DNA of 9,721 bases, taken from contig JACDHN010000069.1 in NCBI GenBank assembly GCA_013821025.1, positions 1 through 9,721 on the forward strand. The letters run 5' to 3'. Positions 1 to 9,187 of the stretch are shown one piece after another. A program made the position numbers and the translations under genes. Below the pieces are notes generated by a model, which was not told the origin of the DNA, made no database searches, and saw only the letters and a list, made by a program, of their open reading frames with translations. The DNA comes from Acidimicrobiia bacterium. Its GTDB lineage: Bacteria; Actinomycetota; Acidimicrobiia; Acidimicrobiales; Ilumatobacteraceae. The first letter of the stretch is position 1. Each line of letters opens with the position of its first letter.

Positions 1-1765
1 CCCGGCGCCGCAGCACGTCGTTCCACGAGCCCGGCAGGTGACGGGCCTCGGCAGGTTCGCCAGGCGGCACACCGCTCGCCAGCGCGAACCAGAAGAATCC
101 GTACGGCGCCAGTGTCAACGGGTACTGCCGGTCGCCGATGGGGGCGAAGCGGTTCTGGCCGAACACCTCCACCGGCACGGCGCCACCGAACGCCCGCAGA
201 TCGAGCTCCACCTGCTGTGCCAGGCGCGACAGGTTGGCCACGCACAGCAGCGGCTGCTCGCCCTCCAGGCATCGCAGGAACGCCAGCACGTGGTGGTTCT
301 CCGGTTCCAAGAACTCGATCGATCCCCTGCCGAGCGCGCGGTGGCGCTTGCGCAGCGCCGTCAGCTGGCGCATCCACGACAACAGCGACGCCGGGTTGGC
401 GGCCTGGGTCTCCACGTTGACGCTCTCGTAGTGGTAGCCCTGCTCGGTGATCAACGGCATGTAGAGGCGATGCGGGTTGGCCGTGGAGAAACCGGCGTTG
501 CGGTCCGCCGACCACTGCATCGGCGTGCGGACGCCGTTGCGGTCTCCGAGGTACACGTTGTCGCCCATGCCGATCTCGTCGCCGTAATAGATGACGGGCG
601 TGCCCGGCAACGAGAACAGCAAGGCGTTCAACAGCTCGAATTGGCGCCGGTCGTTGCCGAGCAGCGGCGCGAGGCGCCGACGGATGCCGAGGTTGATGCG
701 CATCTCGGCGTCGGTGGCATACGCCCGCAGCATCAGGTCGCGTTCCTCGTCGGTGACCATCTCGAGCGTCAGCTCGTCGTGGTTGCGCAGGAACGTGGCC
801 CATTGTCCGCCCGGCGGAGGCTCTGGCGTCTGTTCCATGATGTCCACGATCGGCGTGCGGTGCTCGAGTCGCAGCGCCATGAACAGTCGTGGCATCACCG
901 GGAAGTGGAAGTTCATGTGGCACTCGGGGCCATCGCTGTCTCCGAAGTACGAGAAGGCGTCCTCTGGCCATTGGTTGGCCTCGGCCAGCAGCATCCTGCC
1001 GACGTACTTGGCGTCGAGATGGGCGCGCATCCGCTTGAGCGTGCGGTGGGTGGCCGGAAGGTTCTCGCAGCTGGTGCCTTCGGCCTCGTGTAGGTAGGGC
1101 ACGGCGTCGAGCCGCAATCCGTCGACGCCCATGTCGAGCCAGTGGTCGAGCACCTCGAGCACGGCGGCCTCGACCGCCGGGTTCTCGTAGTTGAGGTCTG
1201 GCTGGTGAGAGTAGAAGCGGTGCCAGAAGTACTGCTCGGCGACGGGATCCCACGTCCAGTTCGAGGTCTCGAAGTCCGAGAAGATGACCCTGGCGTCGGC
1301 GTAACGGTCGGGCTGGTCACTCCATACGTAGAAGTTGCGAAATGGGGAGCCGGCGGGCGCCCGGCGGGCTCGCTGGAACCATGGGTGCTGGTCCGACGTG
1401 TGGTTGACCACCAGCTCTGTGATGACGCGCATGCCCCTGCTGTGGGCGGCGGCGAGGAACCGCTTGAACGAGCGCAGATCGCCGTAGTCGGGGTGGATCG
1501 TGCGGTACTCGGCGATGTCGTAGCCGTCGTCACGCAGCGGTGACGGGTAGAACGGCAGCAGCCAGACGGCGGTCACGCCGAGGTCGGCCAGGTAGTCGAG
1601 GCGCTGGCTCAGCCCGGTGAAGTCACCGATACCGTCGCCGTTGGAGTCGGCGAACGAGCGTACGTGCAGCTCGTAGATGATGGCGTCGCGGTACCAGTCG
1701 TCTGCGTCGCCGCTGACAGCAATGACTGATGCTGGCGGGACCGTTCCGGCCGGACGGCGGCTCAT
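1..1765 (-). CDS. treS: Trehalose synthase (maltose alpha-D-glucosyltransferase), 3' end cut by window
   Basis: Interconverts trehalose and maltose in the cytoplasm; with maltokinase and GlgE it feeds trehalose into alpha-glucan. The reading frame translates as a GH13_16 TreS, with WYRDAIIYELHVRSF near residues 24-38. The region I motif is ELVVNHTSDQHPWF. The nucleophile is D220 in GLRLDAVPYL, the acid/base E262 in LLAEANQWPED, and the third acid D330 in RNHDELTLEM. Spacings of 42 and 68 residues fit known TreS enzymes. The ATG at 1765-1763 overlaps the glgE stop by four bases (ATGA), which fixes the start and suggests coupled translation. The frame is open for 588 codons to the window edge, near the family's usual length of about 570-600 aa, so only a short tail should be missing. 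A C-terminal fusion to maltokinase, known in some bacteria, cannot be excluded. Confidence 0.95.
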   Translation of the reverse strand, partial: MSRRPAGTVPPASVIAVSGDADDWYRDAIIYELHVRSFADSNGDGIGDFTGLSQRLDYLADLGVTAVWLLPFYPSPLRDDGYDIAEYRTIHPDYGDLRSFKRFLAAAHSRGMRVITELVVNHTSDQHPWFQRARRAPAGSPFRNFYVWSDQPDRYADARVIFSDFETSNWTWDPVAEQYFWHRFYSHQPDLNYENPAVEAAVLEVLDHWLDMGVDGLRLDAVPYLHEAEGTSCENLPATHRTLKRMRAHLDAKYVGRMLLAEANQWPEDAFSYFGDSDGPECHMNFHFPVMPRLFMALRLEHRTPIVDIMEQTPEPPPGGQWATFLRNHDELTLEMVTDEERDLMLRAYATDAEMRINLGIRRRLAPLLGNDRRQFELLNALLFSLPGTPVIYYGDEIGMGDNVYLGDRNGVRTPMQWSADRNAGFSTANPHRLYMPLITEQGYHYESVNVETQAANPASLLSWMRQLTALRKRHRALGRGSIEFLEPENHHVLAFLRCLEGEQPLLCVANLSRLAQQVELDLRAFGGAVPVEVFGQNRFAPIGDRQYPLTLAPYGFFWFALASGVPPGEPAEARHLPGSWNDVLRRR

Positions 1766-3800
1766 GAGAGAACTGCCACCCGGAACACGTGGGCGGCGAG
1801 CTCCGCCGGGTCGAGGTCCACGAAGTTGTGCGATCCCTTCCAGCGGAACGTCGCCCCGCCCAGTTCGTCGATGACGTCGTACGTGGACTCGTACTCGATG
1901 CCGAGGGCGGCCAAGTCGACGTCGACTATGCCATGCTGGCGCTGTTCGGCGTCGAGGTTGACGACCACGAGGATCGGTCCGCCGCCGTCGGGATCGGTCT
2001 TCGAGTAGCACAGCAGGGCCGGGTTGTCGCTGCCGTGGAAGCGCAGCGTGCGCAGGTGGGCGAACGCCGGGTGGGCCCGCCGGATGCGGTTCAGTTGGCC
2101 GAGCAGAGGGGCCAGGCTCGCCGCGTCGTCCAGCTCCCACTGGCGTAGCTGGTACTTCTCCGAATCGAGGTACTCCTCCGAACCTGGTCGCATCGGGAGG
2201 TGCTCGAGCAGCTCGAAGGCCGGGCCGTACACGCCCCACGAGGGCGACAGCGTGGCGGCGAGCACGGCGCGGCTCGCAAACATGGCCCGACTCCCGGTCT
2301 GCAGCTGCTCGGTCAGGATGTCGGGCGTGTTGGGCCAGGCGTTTGGCCGGAACGAGTCCACGGTGCGCGCTGAGAGATCCTCGAAGTACTCGCGGAGCTC
2401 CCAGGACGACTGGCGCCAGGTGAAGTATGTGTACGACTGGTTGAAGCCGATCTTCGCCAGGCGCTCCATCACGCGCGGCCGGGTGAACGCCTCGGCCAGG
2501 AAGATGGCGTCCGGGTGCTCGCGGTGTACGTCGGCGATCAGCCACTCCCAGAAGGCGAACGCCTTCGTGTGCGGGTTGTCGACGCGGAAGATCGTCACAC
2601 CGGCATCGATCCAGAAGCGCACGACATCGGCGAGGGCCGTCCACAGTCCCTGCCAGTCGGCGCTCTCGAAGTCGAGCGGGTAGATGTCCTGGTACTTCTT
2701 GGGTGGGTTCTCGGCGTATTGGATCGTGCCGTCGGGGCGATGGGCGAACCACTCCGGGTGCTCGGTGACCCACGGATGGTCGGGGGTGCACTGAAAGGCG
2801 ATGTCGAGCGCCAGCTCCATCTCCCGCTTCCCGCACGCTTGGGCCAGCGCCGTGACGTCGGCGACGGTGCCGAGGTCACGGTGCACCAACGTGTGGCCTC
2901 CGTCGGTGGCGCCGATGGCCCACGGGCTCCCGACGTCGTCTGGCGTGACGACGATGGCGTTGTTCGGGCCCTTGCGCCCCGTGAGTCCGATGGGGTGGAC
3001 GGGCGGCACGTAGACGACGTCGAAGCCCATGTCGGCGATGTGGTCGAGGCGGTTCACGGCATCGGCCAGCGTTGCGTGACCCGTGGTCGGGGACAGCGTG
3101 GACCTGGGAAAGAACTCGTACCAGGCGCTGAAGCGGGCACGCTCGCGGTCGATCTGCAGGTCGACGGGACGCGGCAGTTCGGCCGACGGCTCCCGCTTGC
3201 CGGTGCGCCAGAACAGCTCATCGAGCGCATCAGGGCCGTGGTCATCTGGTTCGACGTCGCGCAGGTCCGGGACGAAGCCGTCGTCGGTCGCCGGATCGTC
3301 GGGGTCGACCCGGTGACGGTCGAGCGGCCGCGTGTCGCCCACATCGAGCGCCCGCCACAGAGCGGTGAGCGCGGCGACATCGTCCTGACGGGCCCGCCCG
3401 ATGGCCTCGGCGATCATGACCAGACCGATCTCGATGTCCACGCCGACATCGCTGCCGGCAGCCAGCTTCAGCTCCATGCCGTGTCGCCACGTGCCCAGAT
3501 GATCGAGCCAGCCCACCACCTGGTATTGCCATCGCCCGAGGACGTCGGGGACGAATGGAGCGGCGAATCGGTCGTTGCCCTGCGCTGCCATGGGCACCTC
3601 CTGCCACGCCGTCTGGCGGTGGCGGAAACGCAGCGCTGCGGCGGCCTGGTCGTGACCATCGGCGAACACGTCGGCCGTCACCATCACCAGTTCACCGATG
3701 GTGGCCTTGGCCGGGAACGCTCCGCCGTCGACGAGCGGGGCAACGGCCTCCACGACGACGCGGCTCGGACGGCTGGCGGGCAACGTCGCACTGCGACCGG

Positions 3801-3804
<4 letters not shown>
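1762..3804 (-). CDS. glgE: Alpha-1,4-glucan:maltose-1-phosphate maltosyltransferase GlgE
   Basis: Transfers maltosyl units from alpha-maltose 1-phosphate to the non-reducing end of alpha-1,4-glucan, with release of phosphate (GH13_3). Predicted length is 680 aa, normal for the family. The N-terminal beta-sandwich domain, roughly residues 15-130, is followed by the GH13 barrel. D409 lies in FRVDNPHTKAFAFWEW (nucleophile), E438 in LAEAFTRP (acid/base) and D495 in NTPDILTE. The spacings of 29 and 57 residues are the same as in Streptomyces GlgE (D394, E423, D480, from memory). The strongly diagnostic stretch GFNQSYTYFTWR is present. I chose the ATG at 3804-3802 because it makes an ATGA overlap with the glgX stop. 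A start at 3951 would add 49 Arg/Pro-rich residues inside glgX and is unlikely. It is the middle gene of the operon and shares a second ATGA junction with treS. Confidence 0.96.
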
Positions 3805-5936
<2,132 letters not shown>

Positions 5937-6030
5937 GGCCTGCACGGCGCCCGATCCGCCACGGCGCCGCGGGGTGGGTCGCGTAGGCGGGGCGGTAGCG
6001 TGAGGCGTTCGTTCGTCACGAAACTGACAC
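5937..6030. promoter_or_regulatory. Divergent intergenic region between glgX and ftsE
   Basis: These 94 bases must hold, or lie close to, the start signals of both the glgX-glgE-treS operon and ftsEX. The plus-strand TAGCGT at 5996-6001 fits the actinobacterial TAnnnT -10 pattern. It would place an ftsE transcript start near 6008, giving a leader of roughly 23 bases without an obvious Shine-Dalgarno. No TTGACA-like -35 box is seen upstream. On the minus strand I see no convincing -10 box for glgX. The assignment rests on pattern only. Confidence 0.35.
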
Positions 6031-6708
6031 ATGATCCGACTCGAAAATGTGACCAAGAGCTATTCACCCGATGTGGTGGCGCTTCGAGATGCCAGCTTCG
6101 ACGTGCCCAAGGGCGAGTTCGTGTTCCTCGTCGGGCCTTCGGGATCGGGCAAGAGCACCATGCTTCGCCTGCTGAACCGACAGGAACGCCCAGAGCAGGG
6201 TTCGGTGTGGGTTGCCGGGCGCAACATCATCGACATGCCGTCCAACCGGGTGCCGCACCTTCGCCGCAACATCGGCAACATCTTCCAGGACTACAAGCTG
6301 TTGCCCAACAAGACGGTGTTCGAGAACGTGGCGTTTGCCCAGGAGGTCATCGGCAAGCCCAAGCACGTCATCCGCAAGCAAGTGCCGGCGGTGCTGGAGC
6401 TGGTCGGCCTCGAGGACAAGCACGACCGGTTCCCCGACCAGCTCTCGGGCGGTGAGCAGCAGCGGGTCTCGATCGCAAGGGCGTTCGTCAACCGTCCGCT
6501 GATCATGCTCGCCGACGAGCCGACCGGGAACCTCGACCCCGGAACGGGCGAAGGCCTCATGCGGCTGCTGGACCGCATCAACCAGACCGGGACGACGGTG
6601 CTGATGGCCACCCACGACCAGCGCATCGTGAACGCCATGCGCAAGCGGGTCGTGCAGCTCGAACGCGGTGTCATCGTGCGCGATCAGGCGAGAGGCGTGT
6701 ACGACTGA
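6031..6708 (+). CDS. ftsE: Cell division ATP-binding protein FtsE
   Basis: Cytoplasmic ATPase that pairs with FtsX. FtsEX does not transport a solute but uses ATP to switch on peptidoglycan hydrolases at the division site. The 225-aa protein has Walker A GPSGSGKST (35-43), Q-loop Q86 in NIFQDYKLLP, signature LSGGEQQR (138-145), Walker B LIMLAD with E163, D-loop and switch H195 in ATHDQ. The strings FQDYKLLPNKTVFENVAFA and ADEPTGNLDP are typical of FtsE, and the length fits the family. The ATG at 6031 begins right at the domain start (MIRLENVTKSY). It is divergent from glgX and lies 88 bases ahead of ftsX. The 3' end lies in one copy of a 10-base direct repeat whose other copy carries the ftsX start. 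Confidence 0.96.
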   Translation: MIRLENVTKSYSPDVVALRDASFDVPKGEFVFLVGPSGSGKSTMLRLLNRQERPEQGSVWVAGRNIIDMPSNRVPHLRRNIGNIFQDYKLLPNKTVFENVAFAQEVIGKPKHVIRKQVPAVLELVGLEDKHDRFPDQLSGGEQQRVSIARAFVNRPLIMLADEPTGNLDPGTGEGLMRLLDRINQTGTTVLMATHDQRIVNAMRKRVVQLERGVIVRDQARGVYD

Positions 6709-6799
6709 TGCGTAGCGAGGTCGGCCGACCGAGTGAGCGCAAGCTCTCCGGTCGGCGATGGGGTGTGGGGGCGCAGCCCCCACGGAGGCACGACTGATG
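6701..6799. repeat. Structured spacer between ftsE and ftsX, flanked by 10-base direct repeats
   Basis: The 88 bases between the ftsE stop and ftsX ATG are almost all inverted repeats. GGTCGGCCGACC (6719-6730) is a perfect palindrome. GCCGACCG (6724-6731) pairs with CGGTCGGC (6749-6756) around an inner GAGC/GCTC stem (6735-6738, 6743-6746) capped by a GCAA tetraloop. GTGGGGGC (6765-6772) pairs with GCCCCCAC (6776-6783) around a GCA loop. The last eight-pair stem ends just before the ftsX Shine-Dalgarno. ACGACTGATG occurs exactly at both edges (6701-6710, 6790-6799), covering the ftsE stop and the ftsX start. This looks like a small palindromic element inserted into an originally overlapping TGATG junction; origin by insertion is inference. 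Confidence 0.7.
6784..6788 (+). promoter_or_regulatory. Shine-Dalgarno of ftsX
   Basis: GGAGG lies eight bases before the ATG at 6797, ideal spacing, and selects this start over the in-frame upstream start at 6758. It directly abuts the 3' arm of the GTGGGGGC/GCCCCCAC hairpin, so folding of that hairpin could affect access of the ribosome. Confidence 0.7.
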
Positions 6800-7702
6800 T
6801 GGTCGCGCATCACGTACACGCTGCGCGAGACCTGGGCCAGCTTCAAGCGCAACGTGACGCTCACAGCGGCCGCCATCATCACGTCGGCGGTCTCGCTGCT
6901 GATCTTCGGCGCCACGATGCTCATGCGCGAGGGGTTCGACAACCTGCTCGTGACGTGGGAGGACGACGTGGAGATGATCGTCTACGTCAACGCCGGCACG
7001 ACCGACGAGCAGCGCAGCGTCATCGACGACGCACTGGCCAGCAACGAGGGCGTGACCGTGCGGAGCTTCAGGTATTGCGACGCCGAGTGCTCGTTGGGTG
7101 AGGCCGAGCAGGTGCTGGCCGGCCGGCCAGACGTCCTCGCCCAGCTCAACCTCGACAACATCCCGTCGCAATACAAGGTGATCCCGACTGAGGCCACCGA
7201 CGTGAACACGCTGCGCGACCTGCAAGCGGACCTGCGCGGTCGCGAAAACGTACGGTCCGTCGACCTGGCGGAGGATCAGCTCGACCTGATCGGCAAGCTG
7301 AAGAACTTCTTCGGCCTCTACACGCTGCTGCTGTCGATCTCGCTGCTGGTCGCCGCCGTGCTACTGATCTGGAACACGATCCGCACCGCCATGTTCGCCA
7401 GACGCCGGGAGATCGAGGTGATGAAGGCGGTAGGCGCGACCGACTGGTTCATCCGCGTGCCGTTCATGCTGGAGGGCCTGGTGCAGGGCATGATCGGAGG
7501 CCTCGGTGCCTGCGGGGCGCTGTGGTTCATCAACGAACGCTGGACGGCAGGCGTGCGCGACTTCCCGTTGAACTCGGGGTTCGTGTCGATGGTGGTGACG
7601 GATGGATTCCTCTATCAGCGCATGGGGATCCTGATGGGCATCGGCGCCCTCGTGGGCGCCATCGGCTCCGGCATCGCCGTCTCCCGCTTCCTCGACGTCT
7701 AG
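6797..7702 (+). CDS. ftsX: Cell division protein FtsX (permease-like)
   Basis: Membrane partner of FtsE; its outer loop binds and regulates a peptidoglycan hydrolase or its activator. The 301-aa protein has the FtsX layout: a cytoplasmic start (ITYTLRETWASFKRN), TM1 about 20-43, an extracellular domain about 44-170, TM2 about 174-195, a cytoplasmic loop with REIEVMKAVGATDWFIRVPFMLEG (205-227), TM3 about 221-245 and TM4 about 277-298. Length matches actinobacterial FtsX of about 300 aa. Two cysteines, C94 and C98, sit in the outer domain and could form a disulfide. The start at 6797 has GGAGG upstream and a protein start of the expected kind (MWSRITYTLRE). The TAG stop is shared in CTAG with the opposing methyltransferase. 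No smpB or hydrolase gene follows in the same direction, unlike the mycobacterial ftsE-ftsX-smpB order. Confidence 0.95.
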   Translation: MWSRITYTLRETWASFKRNVTLTAAAIITSAVSLLIFGATMLMREGFDNLLVTWEDDVEMIVYVNAGTTDEQRSVIDDALASNEGVTVRSFRYCDAECSLGEAEQVLAGRPDVLAQLNLDNIPSQYKVIPTEATDVNTLRDLQADLRGRENVRSVDLAEDQLDLIGKLKNFFGLYTLLLSISLLVAAVLLIWNTIRTAMFARRREIEVMKAVGATDWFIRVPFMLEGLVQGMIGGLGACGALWFINERWTAGVRDFPLNSGFVSMVVTDGFLYQRMGILMGIGALVGAIGSGIAVSRFLDV

Positions 7703-8370
7703 CGCTTGCGGATCAGCGTGAGACCGTCGCGGACGGGGAGGATGAAGCTCTCCACGCGCTCGTCGTCAGCCACGTCGTCGTTGAACGTGCGCAGGGCGAT
7801 CGTGTCGGCATCGTCCCGATCGGTCGGTGGCGCCGCCACCCGGCCTGACCACAGCGTGTTGTCCACGAGCACCAGGCCTCCTGGTCGCAGGCGGGGGAGC
7901 AGTTCCTCGAAGTAGGCGAAGTACGCACTCTTGTCCGCATCGATGAAGGCCAGGTCGAACTGTTCGCTGCGGTCGAGCGCATTGATCGAGTCGAGGGCAT
8001 GCCCGAGGCGCAGCTCGATCATGTCGTCGAGTCCCGCTTCGGCCCAGGCCTGGCGCGCGAACGCGGTGTACTGGTCGCTGATGTCGAGGCACAGCAGGCG
8101 TCCGCCGGGAGCCAACCCCCTGGCGATGCAGATCGAAGAGTACCCGGTGAACGTGCCGACCTCGATGGCATGTCGAGCGCCGATGAGCCGCGTCAGCAGC
8201 GTGAGCAGCGATCCTTCATCGGGTGAGATTTGCATCCGTGACCGTTCGCCGGTGGCCTCGAGCGTGGTGTCGATCAGTCCTTGCAGCACCGCGTCGGCAG
8301 GGGCCGAGTGGGCAGCCACATAGGCGGCGATGTCGTCACGGAGCATCGCGGTCGGTTCGGAATCGGCCAT
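7699..8370 (-). CDS. Class I SAM-dependent O-methyltransferase (catechol/caffeoyl-CoA OMT family)
   Basis: Predicted cation-dependent O-methyltransferase that moves a methyl group from S-adenosylmethionine to a hydroxyl, typically of a catechol-like or other small phenolic substrate; the real substrate is unknown. The 223-aa protein, normal for the family, has motif I EVGTFTGYSSICIA from E70, acidic D96 at the end of strand 2 (LLCLDIS), FIDADKSAYFAYFE with D144 and K147, and VDNTLWSGRV with D170 and N171. D144, D170 and N171 match the usual divalent-metal ligands of this group. The ATG at 8370 is preceded by a TAGAGT box only six bases away, so the message may be leaderless, in line with the lack of a clear Shine-Dalgarno. 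It converges on ftsX, with the two stops overlapping in CTAG. Confidence 0.9.
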   Translation of the reverse strand: MADSEPTAMLRDDIAAYVAAHSAPADAVLQGLIDTTLEATGERSRMQISPDEGSLLTLLTRLIGARHAIEVGTFTGYSSICIARGLAPGGRLLCLDISDQYTAFARQAWAEAGLDDMIELRLGHALDSINALDRSEQFDLAFIDADKSAYFAYFEELLPRLRPGGLVLVDNTLWSGRVAAPPTDRDDADTIALRTFNDDVADDERVESFILPVRDGLTLIRKR

Positions 8371-8376
8371 TGCCGG

Positions 8377-8382
8377 ACTCTA
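8377..8382 (-). promoter_or_regulatory. Candidate -10 box for the O-methyltransferase (leaderless)
   Basis: The minus strand reads TAGAGT here, a TAnnnT-type actinobacterial -10 box, ending six bases before the ATG at 8370. A transcript start at the usual distance would fall on or next to the A of ATG. No good -35 box is visible, which is common in such promoters. Confidence 0.45.
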
Positions 8383-8504
8383 TGACGCCGGCCTTGTTGC
8401 GTCCTTATGCCGTACCGGTGTGCCCAACGCCACAGATCCGTGGGAACAGAGCGGGACTCTTGTGTGTTGGACTGATGGACACGAACGAGAGGGAGAGCGG
8501 GGAA
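8383..8504. other. Divergent gap upstream of the small protein gene
   Basis: Short non-coding stretch between the methyltransferase promoter and the 68-aa ORF. I see no clear plus-strand TAnnnT box well placed for the small gene, no strong palindrome and no RNA gene. Its last part (8475-8504) would be coding if the small protein starts at the earlier ATG. Confidence 0.3.
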
Positions 8505-8711
8505 ATGGACACCCTGGTGCAGGAGAAGATCGAGACCGGCGATGTGCTGGAGCTGAGGCTGGATGGTCCGGCCGACGAGGGTGTGGTGACTGCGATGGTG
8601 CTGCTGGCGACGGACGAGGCCTTGATCCTCGACCGCTGCGACGACTCCACACCGTTCGTGCTGCGCATCGACGAGCTCGGCGAATACCGCAAGTTCGAGC
8701 CGGCGCTCTGA
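8505..8711 (+). CDS. Hypothetical 68-aa protein upstream of truncated haemoglobin
   Basis: I do not recognise this protein. It is small, acidic and predicted soluble: it has no membrane segment or signal peptide. Alternating stretches such as GDVLELRLDG, VVTAMVLLA, EALILDRC and FVLRIDEL suggest a small beta-rich fold ending in a charged tail (GEYRKFEPAL). A single cysteine lies in DRCDDS. Codon use is typical of the window: by hand count only 7 of 68 codons end in A or T, which supports real coding. I chose the ATG at 8505 because a purine-rich GAGGGAG lies about ten bases upstream; an in-frame ATG at 8475 would add ten residues and also begins MDT. The haemoglobin gene starts 37 bases downstream on the same strand, so the two may be co-transcribed. 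Confidence 0.65.
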   Translation: MDTLVQEKIETGDVLELRLDGPADEGVVTAMVLLATDEALILDRCDDSTPFVLRIDELGEYRKFEPAL

Positions 8712-8713
8712 GC

Positions 8714-8730
8714 GTCGATCGCCGATCGAC
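8714..8730. repeat. Perfect 8-base inverted repeat ahead of glbO
   Basis: GTCGATCG, a single C, then CGATCGAC form an exact inverted repeat immediately after the small-protein stop and 18 bases before the haemoglobin start. It could be an operator for a dimeric regulator, or a short RNA hairpin (seven pairs with a GCC loop). There is no T-run, so it is not a standard intrinsic terminator. Confidence 0.5.
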
Positions 8731-8748
8731 GATTCGCTCGTCGTCGCT

Positions 8749-9174
8749 GTGAGTGACCCCAGCGCCCCGTTGTACGAGCGGGCTGGCGGCATGGCGTTCT
8801 TCGAGCGGTTGATCGACGACTTCTATTCCCGCGTGGCGCACGACGACGTGCTGCTTGCGCTCTATCCCGAGGCCCCGGACCTGAGCGGCGCCCGGCACCG
8901 CCTGACGCTGTTCCTGGCCCAGTACTGGGGCGGTCCTACGACGTACTCCGATGAGCGCGGGCACCCCAAGCTGCGCTTGCGGCACATGCCCTTCACAATC
9001 GGCCCGCTGCAACGCGATCGCTGGTTGGAGCACATGTCTGCGGCCGTGAAGCGATGCACCGAGGGCCGAAACGATTCGGTGGCTGACGAGCTGATGGGCT
9101 ACTTCGTGGCCACCGCCGAACAGATGCGCAACGACACGGGCCTCCCGATCACGTCCCCCACCTACCCCCGCTGA
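8749..9174 (+). CDS. glbO: Group II truncated haemoglobin (GlbO type)
   Basis: Small haem protein (141 aa) of the 2-on-2 globin fold, group II, thought to handle oxygen or reactive oxygen and nitrogen species in the cytoplasm. The diagnostic block QYWGGPTTYSDERGHPKLRL followed by RHMPFTIG is nearly that of Mycobacterium tuberculosis GlbO. By alignment from memory, the distal B10 residue is Y26, CD1 is Y39, the proximal F8 haem ligand is H79 and the group II G8 tryptophan is W92. Offsets to the mycobacterial Y23, Y36, H75 and W88 are consistent with one inserted residue. The tail beyond residue 130 (TGLPITSPTYPR) is not part of the core. The start is GTG at 8749 without a visible Shine-Dalgarno; the N-terminus (PLYERAGGMAFFERLIDDFY) begins the fold properly. 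It lies 37 bases after the 68-aa ORF. Confidence 0.95.
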   Translation: MSDPSAPLYERAGGMAFFERLIDDFYSRVAHDDVLLALYPEAPDLSGARHRLTLFLAQYWGGPTTYSDERGHPKLRLRHMPFTIGPLQRDRWLEHMSAAVKRCTEGRNDSVADELMGYFVATAEQMRNDTGLPITSPTYPR

Positions 9175-9187
9175 CCGCCCCGCTCCA

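Noticed and set aside
38..1093. Long plus-strand open frame (351 codons) opposite treS
   Set aside because: It lies wholly antisense to a clear TreS coding region, has no recognisable domain and a low-complexity Arg/Ala/Val/Gln-rich composition. Such frames are common opposite GC-rich genes.
5937..6056. N-terminal extension of GlgX to 6056
   Set aside because: Overlaps the ftsE start, is low-complexity and precedes the normal GlgX beginning.
6709..6796. Small RNA gene or intrinsic terminator between ftsE and ftsX
   Set aside because: No T-run after the GC stem and no promoter seen; a terminator would cut off the co-dependent ftsX. A repeat-like inserted element explains the flanking direct repeats better.
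6064..6942. Minus-strand 292-codon frame across ftsE and the spacer
   Set aside because: Antisense to the unambiguous FtsE motifs, no domain, composition typical of a shadow frame.
7643..7660. Perfect 7-pair hairpin GGCGCCC-TCGT-GGGCGCC near the ftsX 3' end, possible terminator for the opposing gene
   Set aside because: It encodes the Gly/Ala-rich last membrane segment, has no T-run on either strand, and such GC palindromes arise readily in Gly-Ala codons.
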